From Streptomyces sp. 1-11 (GTDB taxonomy: Bacteria; Actinomycetota; Actinomycetes; Streptomycetales; Streptomycetaceae), in NCBI RefSeq assembly GCF_007176755.1, contig NZ_BJTV01000019.1, positions 62,001 to 126,000 of the forward strand: 64,000 nt of DNA. Reading direction: 5' to 3'. The translations under genes were made by a program, and so were the position numbers. Below, in pieces: positions 8,023 to 17,865 of the stretch. Positions within the stretch are counted from its first letter, which is position 1, and each line of letters starts with the position of its first letter. The notes beneath the pieces are model-generated. The model was given only the letters and a program-made list of their open reading frames with translations. It searched no databases and was not told where the DNA came from.

Positions 8023-11000
8023 TCAGCTGCCGGCCGGGACCTCGGTGGGCACGTCGAACCAGGAGCCGGCGAGTTCCTGTACCTGGCTGTCGTTGAGCGC
8101 GCCCTGGAAGAACCAGACGTCGTCGATCAGTCCAGGGAAGTACTCGGCTGCCGAGCTGCCGGTCTTCATCCGGCCGACCTGCAGCGACTTGCCGGCCTTG
8201 GCCGTCAGGACGTTCTCGCCCCAGGCGATCAGGTCCTGGCAGGAGGCGTTGTCCGCCTGCCCGTCACCGTCGAGGTCGTCGCACGCCACTTCCTGGAGGA
8301 TGCCGTTGACGTACAGCCGGGCCTGCTTGGAGAAGCCGTCGTACGTCAGCGCCAGGTGATTCCAGTCGGTCACGCCGTTGAACTCCGTGCTGGCCAGGCG
8401 CACCGTCGAGGCGTCGGTGCCGTCCTTGTCGGGCAGGGCGATCTCCCACTTCCCGAGCCCGTCGGGATTGACCGGATCGGGGACGAAGCGCACGGCGAAG
8501 GGACTGCGACTCGCGCCTTCGGCGCTGACCACCGTTGCGTCCTGCGCCGGCGTCGAGGCCGCCTCGGCCCAGGCGGTCACGGTGAAGCTGGCACTGGTGT
8601 CCACCGGCACGGTCGGAGCGCTGGCGTAGCCCGTCGTCCCGTCGAGTTCCAGGCCGCCGTCCATGAAGCCGGTGCCGATGTGCGCGCCGCCCTGGAGGGT
8701 GAGGGCGGATGCGCGGCCGGTGTCGTCCGGTGAGGCGGAGCCGCTGTCGCCGTCCAGCTTCCAGCGTGCGTTGAGCAGCGGGCGCTGCTGGAACAGCTGC
8801 CGCACCTCGTCGGCCGAGACGGGCCGGTCGTAGAGGCGGACGTCGTCGATCTGTCCGGGGAAGAAGGAGCCGGGCGTGCCCTCGTAGTTGCCGGCGCCGA
8901 TCTGCAGCGCGCCGCCCGCGTACCAGTCGGCCTGCAGGTCCGTCGATCCCGCCTCGACGCCGTTGACGTAGAGGATGAGTTTGTTGGCGACGGTGTCGTG
9001 CACACCCACCAGGTGGGTCCAGGTGTCGGCGTACGCGGTCTGGCCCTCGGCCTGCAGGGCGCGGATCGGCGTGGCGTCCGAGGAGTCGGCCGAGTACTGG
9101 TTGAACGCCCAGCGGTTGTAGCTGCTGGAGTAGTACAGCTCCATTCCCGGCTTGTGCTCACCGGCTTGTGTCGCGATGACCGCGGCGTGGTCCGGCTTGG
9201 TCCTGGGCAGTTTCGCCCAGGCCGAGACGGCGAAGCTGCGCTGGTTGTTCAGCAGCGGCCGTCCGGTGCTCGCGTAGTCGTCGGTGCCGTCCAGGGTCAG
9301 GGCCTTGCCGGCGATCCCGGGTGTGCCCGCGGTCAGGCCGCCGGAGAACCTGGCGCCCGGGACCTCTGGCACGCCGGTGAGGTGGGTGGCGTCGGCGGCT
9401 TCGTCCATCGGGAACACGGCCCGCGCGGGCCGGCCCGAGATGAGCGACTCCTTGCCGTAGAGCCGGGTCACCTCACCGCTGGCGAGCGGCTTGTCGAAGA
9501 TCTGCACCTCGTCGATGGCTCCGGGGAAGAAGGAGCCGGGAGCGCCGTTGTAGGAGCCGGCGCCGATCTGCAGGCCGCGTCGCGCGTTCCACGCCGAGTC
9601 GTACTTCGTGGTGCCCGCGAGGGTGCCGTTGACGTACAGGTTCAGCTGGTCGTTGGTGGAGCTGTAGGTGCCCACCAGGTGCGTCCACTGCCCGGCCTGG
9701 GCTCCGCCCGCGGTGGCGGGCATGGCCCGGACGATGCCCGCGTCGGGGCTGTCGGAGGTGTACTGGTTGAACACCCAGCGGTTGTAGCCGCTGGAGTAGT
9801 ACAGCTCGAAGCCCGGGGAGTGGTTGCCGGGCTGGGCCGCGATGACCGCGGCGTGGTCCGGCAGGGTGGACAGCTTCGCCCACGCCGAGACGGAGAAGCC
9901 CACGGAGGTGTCCACGGTGGGGATGTCGGTGACCGCGTAGTCGTCGGCCCCGTCGAAGGACACCGCGGTACCCTTCGCCCCCTCGACGTGCGGGGTGGGG
10001 CCGCCGCGCAGCTCAGCGATGCGTTCGGGGGCCTCGCCCTTGGCCGTGGCGGATCCGGCGGCTTCGTCGAGCTGCCAGGCCGCGCGCTCGGGCTGTCCGG
10101 CCTTGACGCGGAACTGGTAGGTGCGGATCTCGCCGGCGTTGCCCGCCGTGTCGAAGGCCCGGGCCGTGAAGAAGTTCAGGCCCGCCTTGGCCGGCAGCAT
10201 CCGGGCCACCTTGGCCGCGCCGCCGGTGGTGGTGATCGTGTTCTTGGAGGTGGGGTCGCCGTTGACGCCGAACCAGTACTTCGTCACGTCGGTGTCGGCG
10301 GCCTTGACGGTGAACGACCCGTACGCGCCCACTCCGTCGTACCAGGGGTCGTCCGGGTTCTCCGGATCGGAGGCCGGGTACTCGCCGGAGGTGATCGAGG
10401 GGGCCTTCGGCACCTTCGTGTCGTAGGTGAAGTAGCAGGAGGTCGGGTCACCGGTGTAGGACCACGGCGAGTACTGTGCGCTGTCGTAGCTGCGCACGTA
10501 CCAGTTGATCTGCTTGTTCTCCGGTATGGAGGAGGGCAGGGTGATCGCGAAGTCCGAGCCGGACTTCTTGTAGCCGGTGCGGGCGGGTTTCCAGCGTGCG
10601 ACGGAGCCCTTGCCGTCTCCCGTGTCCCAGGCCGCCTGGAACTCGACGGCGATGTTGTCGCCGTCGGGGTCGGTGATGTTGTTGGCGTAGATCTTGCCCA
10701 GGGTGCGCACGCGTGCGGCGTCGGCCGGCTTCTTGCAGGTGCCGCCGTACTCCATGGTCAGCTGGGACATCTTGACCTGCGTCGGCGGACGGTTGTACTT
10801 CACCCGCAAATAGGCCTTGTCCGAGAAGCGCTTCCAGCCGTAGATGTCGGTTTCGCTGGCGGCCTGCATCCCGAACGTCATGGTCGACGACTTCGCGTTG
10901 GCGGCGGACTGCACCGCCGACTTGACGTCGAACTCCGCGTCCTTGGCCGAGCAGCCCTCGTAACCGTACGCGAAGGAGTCCGTCTTCAGCTTGTCGATCC

Positions 11001-12366
11001 AGAAGCCGCTCGCCGTCTGGGTGTTCCAGGTGGTCGACGAGGAGATGTCCTTGGTCCGCCACAGCTCCACGGAGCGTGCGCTGCACGAGGCCGACCAGAC
11101 GTTGCGCACCACGAACTCTGCTTCGAGGATGGTCTTGCCGGCGAACTTCGACACCGGGATGCGGTAGAAGAGCCGTTTGGTGTCGTACGGCTTGCAGTAG
11201 TACCAGCCGCAGTAACCGAGGCCGGCGTTGTCCTCGCCGTTGAACTTGTACTGCGGTGAGGAGGCCCAGTACTTGGAGACCATCGTCCATGCCGAGGCGC
11301 GCGGCGAGTACCACTGGGGGTCGATGAAGACCGGGTAGACGGTGTCCTTGCCCTTCAGCACGTCCGCGTCCGGGGTCAGTACCAGTTCCTTGTCCCCGGC
11401 GGGGACGTCCACCGCGACCGGGGCGAGTTTCGCCGACTCCCCCGCCGCGGGCTCGTCCTGCGCTCCGGCGGCCGGCTCGTCCGCCAGGGCGGCGGCACGC
11501 GAAGTGGCGCTCGACGTAGCGGACTTCGCCGACGCGGATTTCAGCGTCGACGGCTTCGGGGTGGCGGACTGCGTCGTGGTGTCCTCGGCGGGCGCGGCGC
11601 CGGGGCTGGAGTCCCACATCACCGGCCGTGGTGCTTCGAACACCGCGTTCTTGGCACCTTGGTCCACCGCTTCCAGACCGCCCTGCGCGTTCTCGCGCAC
11701 GTCCATGCCGTCGGCGGAGAGTTTCAGACGCAGTTCGGCCAGCTTCTCACTGGCCGCGGCCTCGGCGGACTTGACGACCAGCAGCTGGGTGAAGCCGTCC
11801 TCCTGGGCCCCCATGCGCAGGTCCACGTCCGGGAGCACGTTCTGGTAGGTGGCCGTCGACCCGTCGAGGACCGGAGCGGGCAGCTTGTCCGGCCAGGACA
11901 GGGACAGTTCGCGGCCCGCCTTCTCCATGCGTACCAGCGGGGCGTCCCCACCGGCGGAGAACTCCAGCCCGACCGTGGTGGCGCCGGGAGCCACCGTCCC
12001 CTGCGTCGTCCTGGCCAGCTCCGTGTCGATCGGTGTCCACCGGCCGTCGACCCGGGTACGGACGGGACGCAGATACTCGCGTGCTTCCAGGTTCCCGTCG
12101 GGTGTGGCGTAGACGTCACCGCTCTCCGAGCGGAGGGAGCCGACCTCGACGTTCCTCCCCGTCTTCTTCGCCCGGGCCAGGGCCTCGTCCGTGGTCGCCG
12201 GTGCCGTGGGCTCGCCGTCGCTACCGGCCGCCGTCGCCGCCCGGGCGGGAACCGCTCCCGAGCCGACGGCCGCCGAGGCCGCCGGCGCGGTACCCGCGGC
12301 CGCCACCAGCGTGAGAGTCAAGGCCACCACTCGGCTGTGTCTTCGCGTCAGCACGCGCCCCCGCAT
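8023..12366 (-). CDS. Secreted DNRLRE / triple LamG-domain protein
   Basis: This 1447-residue protein has an N-terminal signal peptide (RRHSRVVALTLTLVAAAG, cleavage near SAAVGSG). After a Ser/Thr/Pro/Ala-rich stretch (~residues 250-310) comes a DNRLRE-type beta-sandwich (~320-530; FIDPQWYSPRASAW, RLFYRIPVSKF), then an Ig/FnIII-like region. Three LamG/concanavalin-like repeats follow (~residues 780-1440), each with the pattern SFDGADDYA...VSAWAKL...HAAVIAAQ...WTHLVGTY...LYVNG...PGAIDEVQIFD. ATG 12366 has a good ribosome site (AAGGGG). Proteins of this build are regularly encoded just upstream of RHS proteins in Streptomyces and are thought to act at the cell surface; whether this one presents or processes the RHS toxin is inference. 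Confidence 0.88.
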   Translation of the reverse strand: MRGRVLTRRHSRVVALTLTLVAAAGTAPAASAAVGSGAVPARAATAAGSDGEPTAPATTDEALARAKKTGRNVEVGSLRSESGDVYATPDGNLEAREYLRPVRTRVDGRWTPIDTELARTTQGTVAPGATTVGLEFSAGGDAPLVRMEKAGRELSLSWPDKLPAPVLDGSTATYQNVLPDVDLRMGAQEDGFTQLLVVKSAEAAASEKLAELRLKLSADGMDVRENAQGGLEAVDQGAKNAVFEAPRPVMWDSSPGAAPAEDTTTQSATPKPSTLKSASAKSATSSATSRAAALADEPAAGAQDEPAAGESAKLAPVAVDVPAGDKELVLTPDADVLKGKDTVYPVFIDPQWYSPRASAWTMVSKYWASSPQYKFNGEDNAGLGYCGWYYCKPYDTKRLFYRIPVSKFAGKTILEAEFVVRNVWSASCSARSVELWRTKDISSSTTWNTQTASGFWIDKLKTDSFAYGYEGCSAKDAEFDVKSAVQSAANAKSSTMTFGMQAASETDIYGWKRFSDKAYLRVKYNRPPTQVKMSQLTMEYGGTCKKPADAARVRTLGKIYANNITDPDGDNIAVEFQAAWDTGDGKGSVARWKPARTGYKKSGSDFAITLPSSIPENKQINWYVRSYDSAQYSPWSYTGDPTSCYFTYDTKVPKAPSITSGEYPASDPENPDDPWYDGVGAYGSFTVKAADTDVTKYWFGVNGDPTSKNTITTTGGAAKVARMLPAKAGLNFFTARAFDTAGNAGEIRTYQFRVKAGQPERAAWQLDEAAGSATAKGEAPERIAELRGGPTPHVEGAKGTAVSFDGADDYAVTDIPTVDTSVGFSVSAWAKLSTLPDHAAVIAAQPGNHSPGFELYYSSGYNRWVFNQYTSDSPDAGIVRAMPATAGGAQAGQWTHLVGTYSSTNDQLNLYVNGTLAGTTKYDSAWNARRGLQIGAGSYNGAPGSFFPGAIDEVQIFDKPLASGEVTRLYGKESLISGRPARAVFPMDEAADATHLTGVPEVPGARFSGGLTAGTPGIAGKALTLDGTDDYASTGRPLLNNQRSFAVSAWAKLPRTKPDHAAVIATQAGEHKPGMELYYSSSYNRWAFNQYSADSSDATPIRALQAEGQTAYADTWTHLVGVHDTVANKLILYVNGVEAGSTDLQADWYAGGALQIGAGNYEGTPGSFFPGQIDDVRLYDRPVSADEVRQLFQQRPLLNARWKLDGDSGSASPDDTGRASALTLQGGAHIGTGFMDGGLELDGTTGYASAPTVPVDTSASFTVTAWAEAASTPAQDATVVSAEGASRSPFAVRFVPDPVNPDGLGKWEIALPDKDGTDASTVRLASTEFNGVTDWNHLALTYDGFSKQARLYVNGILQEVACDDLDGDGQADNASCQDLIAWGENVLTAKAGKSLQVGRMKTGSSAAEYFPGLIDDVWFFQGALNDSQVQELAGSWFDVPTEVPAGS

Positions 12367-13231
12367 TAAATCCCCTTGGTGAGAGATCAGTGAGAAAACA
12401 CTGAGAAAATGATCAACTCGCGAATGCTATGTAAGAAGAAGATCGAGATCCATACTCGATTTCCTTGCATACCGGGCATTCCGCGCCCGGGCGGAGTGAG
12501 CCTGGACACGGTGCACGGACGACGGGGGCGCTGCTATGCCACTCACCCGACTATCCGTCAGTTTTGCGACGAGCAGGCGCACTTCGGCCCGAAGCCGCTG
12601 TCATCCCGACCGCGCGTCGAGGACGCGGACGCCGGTGCGGCGGTCCAGGAGCCGGCGCAGATCATCGACGTTCCCTTTCCGCCGGATGAAGAACTGCGAG
12701 GGTGGCCGGCGGCGTTGGGGCGTACACGCCTGTCTCGCTGAATCGGCAGCGGTCGGTGGGCAGGTGCTGGTAGTAGTCGGCCGTGGCAGGAGACCTGTGG
12801 ACCCCAATGATCTTGATGGCCGGTGTGGCTGTAGGTGGGGCGTTCTTCGAATAGCCGAGAAGAGCGTCGAGTTGCTGTGTGCCCCCGGTCTTCACTCACC
12901 GGCGACCGCCTACGCCCGCGCCCTCAACCAAGCGGTCTGGCAGGAGCGTGATGAGGTAACCGTCGCCGAACAACTGGAGTCGTTCAAGGCTGAGTTCCTC
13001 AACGCGGCACGCCGCGGCCTGCCGTGACGTCGCCGCCCTTGACTGCCAGGTCGATGGCACCGTGACCTTGCTCGTGTCCGATCGAATCGAGAAGTCCGGG
13101 CGCGCAGGACGAGCGGATCAGGGAGCGTTGTGGCGGCAATGGCATTGCGGACAGTGCCGCCGGCCGGGGAGACGGCCACGTCGGCGACCGGCCGGGCTGC
13201 GGCCCGCCGGCGCGAGCGGGGGCCTGCGGTG
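12367..13231. pseudogene. 865-base gap with decayed coding fragments
   Basis: No intact gene is visible. On the minus strand around 12662-12895 a high-GC3 stretch reads IKIIGVHRSPATADYYQHLP and continues to PTPPATLAVLH. A one-base frame change would join it to FFIRRKGNVDDLRRLLDRRT at 12601-12700, so a frameshifted gene remnant is likely. On the plus strand 12900-13027 encodes a helical tail (VAEQLESFKAEFLNAARRGL) with no plausible start. I cannot name either parent gene. The first ~120 bases (12367-12480) are AT-richer and should hold the LamG promoter. Confidence 0.4.
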
Positions 13232-14614
13232 TCACCCGGAGTTGTAGCCCCAGCGAGCCTGGCCGTCCCTGCCCATGAAGCACTTCGCCGGCCGCCCGTC
13301 GCCGGTCGTCGCGGTGGCGCCGACGGGAGAGCAGTACTGCCCGAACTGGACACCCGCCTGGCCTCCTGTGCCGCTGCCACCGCTCGAACCGCCAGTGCCG
13401 CCCGAACCGCCGGTGCTGCCGCCCGACCCGCCTGAGGAACCGCCGCTGCCGGAACCCGTGTGGCTGGAGCCCCCACCGGTTCCGCCTCCCCCGCTGCCGC
13501 CGCCCGAGGTGCCGTAGGAAGGCTGAGGATGCGGCTTCGGCTTGGGCTTGGGCTTCGGCGTCGGGCTCGGACTGGGGCTGGGTTCGGTGCAGGAGACGCC
13601 GGGACCGGTCAGCCACAGGCTGGGCCGTGTCGTGGTCGAGATCTCGCTGTCCGGTTCCGGGCGCTGTCGGCACACCTGCCAGTCGGCCAGGTCCTGCGCC
13701 CCGCCTTCGTCCAGGCGCTCGCCGGTGTGGGCGTGGAAGGCGTCGACGTGGTCGATCCCCAGGCCACCGAGGGCGCGTGAGGCGTCGTCGAACCGCTCAC
13801 CGACCAGGCCGGGCATCAGGATCCGGCGGGAGTCGTGCAGCCACGCCGGACACACCTCCCTTTCCGGCACCGCGTAGAGGGTCAGCGTGGTGAGGGACGG
13901 CCAGGCCGGCACGTCGGCGGACGGACTCTGGAAGCACACGTGCCAGCCCGGCGCGGTGGGGTTCACCTGGCGGCGGGCGGAGGAGGCGTCGGCAGTCGAC
14001 ACCTTCCGCCATCCGTCGAGGCGCGCCTTCGCCACCGCCGAGGCGAGCGGCGTCCCGTTGAAGTCGGGCACGTTCGCGGTGCGGTACGTCCGGTCCTGCG
14101 CCACGGCCTTCTCCCCGCCCGAGCCCGGGTTCAGTCCGGCGAGGGCAACGACTGTCGCGGCGGCGGCCACGGAGAGGGGGTGCCTGCGCACCCATGTGGA
14201 CAGCCGCCTGCCGCGGCCGGGGCGCAACGGCGAGTCGGGGGGCAGGAGCCGCCCGGCCGTCCCGAGGAGCTCTCCCTTCGGGTCCAGTTTCGAGCCGTGC
14301 AGCTTGTGCGGCTTGCCGTCGACCAGGACGTCGACGGAGTCGAACATGCCGTACGCGCGGCGCAGGATCAGCAGAGGCGAGGGGACCCGGGCCGCCTTCG
14401 GCGTCAGCAGGTTCCGGACGAGGACGAGGCCGCGGGTGGTGAGTGCGGCGTAGCCCCAGCCGTCGTGGTAGAAGGCCCTGACCACCTCGTCGGACGCCAG
14501 CTCACCGAGGAGCGCCTTCGCACAGTCGACGGAAAGGGAGATGCTCTCGCCGGCGGCGGCCCTGGCGGTGCGGTGGTCGTTCTTCAGGAGGCGCTGCACG
14601 GCGGTTTCGGACAT
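13232..14614 (-). CDS. Membrane-anchored PASTA-domain protein
   Basis: This 460-residue protein has a cytoplasmic N-terminal ~125 residues resembling a PH/YokE-like domain (GYAALTTRGLVLVRNLLTPK). One transmembrane segment follows (LSVAAAATVVALAGL, ~165-180). Outside are two PASTA-like repeats (VPDFNGTPLASAVAKARLDG and MPGLVGERFDDASRALGGLG), a Pro/Lys linker, a long Gly/Ser tract (~370-420) and a C-terminal Cys motif (QYCSPVGATATTGDGRPAKC). PASTA repeats bind peptidoglycan fragments or beta-lactams in Ser/Thr kinases; here no kinase domain is present. The Cys-containing tail is a common end of secreted actinobacterial proteins. It is a single leftward gene. Confidence 0.75.
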   Translation of the reverse strand: MSETAVQRLLKNDHRTARAAAGESISLSVDCAKALLGELASDEVVRAFYHDGWGYAALTTRGLVLVRNLLTPKAARVPSPLLILRRAYGMFDSVDVLVDGKPHKLHGSKLDPKGELLGTAGRLLPPDSPLRPGRGRRLSTWVRRHPLSVAAAATVVALAGLNPGSGGEKAVAQDRTYRTANVPDFNGTPLASAVAKARLDGWRKVSTADASSARRQVNPTAPGWHVCFQSPSADVPAWPSLTTLTLYAVPEREVCPAWLHDSRRILMPGLVGERFDDASRALGGLGIDHVDAFHAHTGERLDEGGAQDLADWQVCRQRPEPDSEISTTTRPSLWLTGPGVSCTEPSPSPSPTPKPKPKPKPHPQPSYGTSGGGSGGGGTGGGSSHTGSGSGGSSGGSGGSTGGSGGTGGSSGGSGTGGQAGVQFGQYCSPVGATATTGDGRPAKCFMGRDGQARWGYNSG

Positions 14615-15066
14615 GCACGGATGTTAGCGGCCGTTGATCCACTACCGAACACCAGTACACGACGTGACCTGGTTCCGCACCTTCGATCCCTCTCACCAGG
14701 CGATTTCACCGAGGGCGACAGCACAGGCCTCCGTCGGCTCGCCCTACCGCCCCGCGCCATAGGACAGCTGTTTTCAGACAACGGGCCGCCGCTCCCCAGG
14801 CCATCCATCCGCCCGCACCGGACCCGGCCCAGGTGCTCCTCCGCTTGGGCGGCCGGAGCCTTCGCCACCTCCGTCCCGCCCAGCAGAGCGACGGCGGAGA
14901 CTGCCCGCACCCCGGCCGATACGCTCGTCCCGTTCGCCCCGGAACTGTTCGCCGCGGTACGCGCTCGCCTCGCCGCCGAGGCGCAGGAGCCTCCTTGAGA
15001 CGATCTTGGATCTTCTCGTTCTCGCCTCCCCAGGCACCCCTTGGACCACACCACCAGGAGGAACCC
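14615..15066. other. 452-base intergenic region
   Basis: It separates divergent genes. The plus frame ending at 14998 stays open for ~100 codons (ending AAVRARLAAEAQEPP) but has no start with a ribosome site and no recognisable domain. The last ten bases carry the AGGAGG site of the next gene. No repeat or RNA was recognised. Confidence 0.4.
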
Positions 15067-15456
15067 GTGTCATACCCGCGACCGCTCACGCCCGAGGAGA
15101 AACTCGCCGACGCGAAGAAGCTGTTGGGCCTCCCGCAAATCGTCGTGATCTGTGGCTCCACCCGTTTCATGACCGAGATGACCGAGGCGGATGTGCGGGA
15201 GACCGAAGCCGGAAGGATTGTCGTCAAGCCGGGTTGCGACATGAAGTCGCCGCACGAGCTGTGGTCCGATCCCGCCGAGGCCGCGGCGCTGAAGGTTCGA
15301 CTCGGCGAGCTGCACCGGGCGAAGATCCGGCTCGCTGATGAGGTGCTCGTGGTCGGCGACTACATCGGAGACAGCACCCGAGCCGAGATCGCCTACGCCC
15401 GGTCGCTGGGCAAGCCTGTGCGGTTCACGCACCCCGAAGTCGACCCAGACGCCTGA
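15067..15456 (+). CDS. Nucleoside 2-deoxyribosyltransferase-like protein
   Basis: GTG 15067 is preceded by a full AGGAGG six bases upstream and gives 129 residues. The protein has the Rossmann-like start IVVICGSTRFMTEM and the C-terminal LADEVLVVGDYIGDSTRAEI followed by AYARSLGKPVRF. This pattern belongs to the nucleoside deoxyribosyltransferase/DUF4406 superfamily, in which the acidic residue near TRAEIAYA is catalytic or binds nucleoside. It is shorter than true deoxyribosyltransferases, so the enzymatic role is open. No signal peptide or membrane segment is present. It converges with spo0M. Confidence 0.75.
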   Translation: MSYPRPLTPEEKLADAKKLLGLPQIVVICGSTRFMTEMTEADVRETEAGRIVVKPGCDMKSPHELWSDPAEAAALKVRLGELHRAKIRLADEVLVVGDYIGDSTRAEIAYARSLGKPVRFTHPEVDPDA

Positions 15457-15508
15457 CCGCCCACCCCCACGCCGGCTCCCGCAGGCAGCACTTGGAATTG
15501 AGCCGGAC

Positions 15509-16528
15509 TCAGTCCTCGTCTTCCTCGTCGCCCTCGAAGAAGTCACCGATCTCGTCGACGACTTCGGCCGCGACCATGCCGCCGACGACACCGACCGCCA
15601 GGCCCGCGGCGCCGGCGGCGATCGCGGTGCCCATGCCGGGCCCGGAGCGGTGGGGCGCGCCATGATGGTCGTCGTGGTGGCTGTGGTGGCTGTAGTGGCC
15701 ACCGTGGTCGTCGCCCACGTACGGGGCGCCGTGCCCGTAGGGAACGTGGGCTCCGTGGGAGGCGCGGTGCTCCAGAAGCTGTTCGATCCAGCCTTCGACC
15801 AGCGTGCTCCAGTCCTGGGCGGCGTCGTGGGAGACGGTGAAGCGGGTGAGCGCGTCGTGGCCGGCCGTGAACAAGCCGCCGCGCTTGTCGGCCTCCAGCA
15901 CGATCTCCAGTCCACCGGGACCGGCGAGGAAGGTGACCTCCAGCTCGTTGAGCCGGTGCGCGTACTGCGGGGCGGGAGTGAGCTCGATCTCCTGGTAGAA
16001 CGGCAGCTGTTGGCCGGTGCCGCTGATGTGACCGAGTTCCAGGTCGGCGGACTTGAACCCGAATCCCAGCTGTCCCAGAGCCTCCAGGATCGCCTCCTGC
16101 GCCGGCAGCGGGCGAACTGCGAGCGGATCCAGATCGCCCTTGTCCTTCGCCCCGGCGACCGCCAACTCGGTGCGCACACCGAGCACGATGCCCAGCGGCT
16201 GCCCGTGCAGCTCGGTGACCGGGGTCTGCCACGGCAGGCCGATACGGAACGGAACGCTGCGGTGCTCCCCCTCGCCCAGGCGGAAGCCGCCGCCGACGGT
16301 GAACCTCTCGAAGACGACGGCGCCTTCGCTCTCCCCGTGCTCGTGCTCCGCTTCGACGCGGGCGACGAGCTCGAGGGTGATGTGGTCGATGCCGAAGTCG
16401 GCGCTGCCTCCCCGTAGGTGGACCTGCCCCGACAGGGCGCCTCCGGGGAGAGCGGCGCCGGGGTCGAGGACCGTGTCCACCGTGGGCCCGCCCACGCCGA
16501 GCGAACCGAGCAGCCGTTTGAACACCAT
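15509..16528 (-). CDS. spo0M: Spo0M-family sporulation-control protein
   Basis: The protein has 339 residues. Residues ~1-250 match the arrestin-like Spo0M family (MVFKRLLGSLGVGGPTVDTV, GGALSGQVHLRGG, IDHITLELVARVE, then VPFRIGLPWQTPVTELHGQP), with the C-terminal beta-domain (LEVTFLAGPGGLEIVLEADK). The tail is distinctive: a His-rich stretch (HHSHHDDHHGAPHRS), a Gly/Ala hydrophobic segment (GTAIAAGAAGLAVGVVGGMV) and an acidic end (EGDEEDED). I chose ATG 16528 over GTG 16540 because AAGGAG lies 11 bases before the ATG and overlaps the GTG. Spo0M proteins influence sporulation and the cell envelope in Bacillus; the Streptomyces role is less defined. The His-rich tail suggests metal binding, which is inference. 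Confidence 0.88.
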   Translation of the reverse strand: MVFKRLLGSLGVGGPTVDTVLDPGAALPGGALSGQVHLRGGSADFGIDHITLELVARVEAEHEHGESEGAVVFERFTVGGGFRLGEGEHRSVPFRIGLPWQTPVTELHGQPLGIVLGVRTELAVAGAKDKGDLDPLAVRPLPAQEAILEALGQLGFGFKSADLELGHISGTGQQLPFYQEIELTPAPQYAHRLNELEVTFLAGPGGLEIVLEADKRGGLFTAGHDALTRFTVSHDAAQDWSTLVEGWIEQLLEHRASHGAHVPYGHGAPYVGDDHGGHYSHHSHHDDHHGAPHRSGPGMGTAIAAGAAGLAVGVVGGMVAAEVVDEIGDFFEGDEEDED

Positions 16529-17011
16529 GGGGGCGTTCACTCCTTCACGTGCGAATCACTTGCGGCGCCGGGCAGTCGGCACACCCTCGGAACAAGGCAG
16601 GCTGCCGGCGCGTTGATCCATCACCGGCCGTTCGCAGCATCTCGTACCTCATCTCGGTGCCCTCCCTTCCCGGCGGATGTCCGAGGAAGCGGCCGCGGTA
16701 TCCGGCTTGGCCCCTCGCTCTTTCTACATGCTTGTAGAAGCATAGGGTCGGGGTAGCCGTCCAGGGCCGCTCAGCGGCGCGCCTGGCACGAACGGCCGAA
16801 AACAGTCCTTCCGATGGCAGGCACAGCCTGCTTGACGAGGGCGCTTTGCGCACCCTTTACGATTCCTCAGCCAGGCTGCCCATGGTCACCCGGAGACGGT
16901 GCCCTGGGCGATGGTGGCGCTTGTTCAGTCAGCAGGCTGGGGATTCCCGGCGGCTCCGCCGTCCGTGTGATCCTGGTCAGCGCCATCTTCATCCGTTGAG
17001 AAGGACACCTG
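16529..17011. other. 483-base divergent intergenic region
   Basis: It lies between spo0M and the thioesterase gene and should hold both promoters. Apart from the palindrome described at 16722-16743 I see no gene, repeat or RNA. The thioesterase ribosome site (GAGAAGGA) is at its right end. Confidence 0.5.
16722..16743. promoter_or_regulatory. Overlapping perfect palindromes, candidate operator
   Basis: TTCTACA-tgct-TGTAGAA (16722-16739) is a perfect inverted repeat. It overlaps a second one, ATGCTT-gtag-AAGCAT (16728-16743). The core TACA-N4-TGTA recalls BlaI/CopY-type and some GntR operators but matches no consensus exactly. It is the only AT-rich dyad in the region. Confidence 0.5.
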
Positions 17012-17824
17012 TTGAGCACCGGCAGCTACTTCGAACCCATCGACGCCCGCCGCTACAAGCCCACCGCGCACGCGAGCGGGGCATGGGACCCCGACGAGCA
17101 GCACTTCAGCCCGCTGGGCGGCCTCGTCGTGCACGCCATGGAGGGCCACCTGGCCGGCCGGGCGGACGACGGCCTGGTGCTGTCCCGGATCAGTTTCGAC
17201 ATCCTCGGCCGGCTCGCCCTCGACGAGTGCGAGATCCGGGTCGAGACGATCCGGCCCGGCCGCACCATCGAGCTGGTCGAGGCCGTCGTGCTCATCGCCG
17301 GCCGCGCCGTGGTACGGGCCCGTGCCTGGCTGCTCGCCTCCGGTGACACCTCCGCCGTCGCCGGCGGCGCCCCGGCACCGCTCGCCCCTCCCGACGAGCT
17401 CGCCCCGTGGCCCATGAGCGAGGTGTGGCCCGGCGGCTACATCGCCTCTCTGGACGTGCGGCCTCTGGCGGCCCCCCAGCCGGGCCGGACGACCGCCTGG
17501 ATCTCCACCGGGCTCGACCTCGTCGCGGGAGAGAGTTCGAGTGCGCTCGCGTCCTACATAGCGCTCGTCGACACCGCCAACGGCATCGCGGCACGCCAGT
17601 CGCCCACCGCCTGGATGTTCCCCAACGTCGACCTCACCGTCCACCTGCACCGCCGGCCCGAGGGCCGCTGGACCGGGCTCGACACCGCCGTCACCTTCGG
17701 GCCCACCGGCCAGGGCGTCACCAGCACCGTGCTGCACGACGTCCACGGGGCGATCGGCCACGCCCAGCAGATCCTCACCGTCCGCCCGCAACCGGTGGCG
17801 ACCCCGCCCGGGCGCCAGGCGTGA
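17012..17824 (+). CDS. Acyl-CoA thioesterase family (double hotdog) protein
   Basis: The TTG start at 17012 has GAGAAGGA upstream and gives 270 residues. Two hotdog halves are visible. The N-terminal one (~1-115) includes HFSPLGGLVVHAMEGHLAGR and RISFDILGRLALDECEI, the latter matching the TesB/PaaI pattern. The C-terminal one (~135-260) includes PSVDLTV-like FPNVDLTVHLHRRPEGRW and GLDTAVTFGPTGQGVTSTVL. Family members hydrolyse acyl-CoA thioesters in the cytoplasm. No partner gene is adjacent. A shared terminator follows. Confidence 0.8.
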   Translation: MSTGSYFEPIDARRYKPTAHASGAWDPDEQHFSPLGGLVVHAMEGHLAGRADDGLVLSRISFDILGRLALDECEIRVETIRPGRTIELVEAVVLIAGRAVVRARAWLLASGDTSAVAGGAPAPLAPPDELAPWPMSEVWPGGYIASLDVRPLAAPQPGRTTAWISTGLDLVAGESSSALASYIALVDTANGIAARQSPTAWMFPNVDLTVHLHRRPEGRWTGLDTAVTFGPTGQGVTSTVLHDVHGAIGHAQQILTVRPQPVATPPGRQA

Positions 17825-17865
17825 TCGACGCCGTGACCTCGTGGGACGCGGCTGTGGCCGCATGG

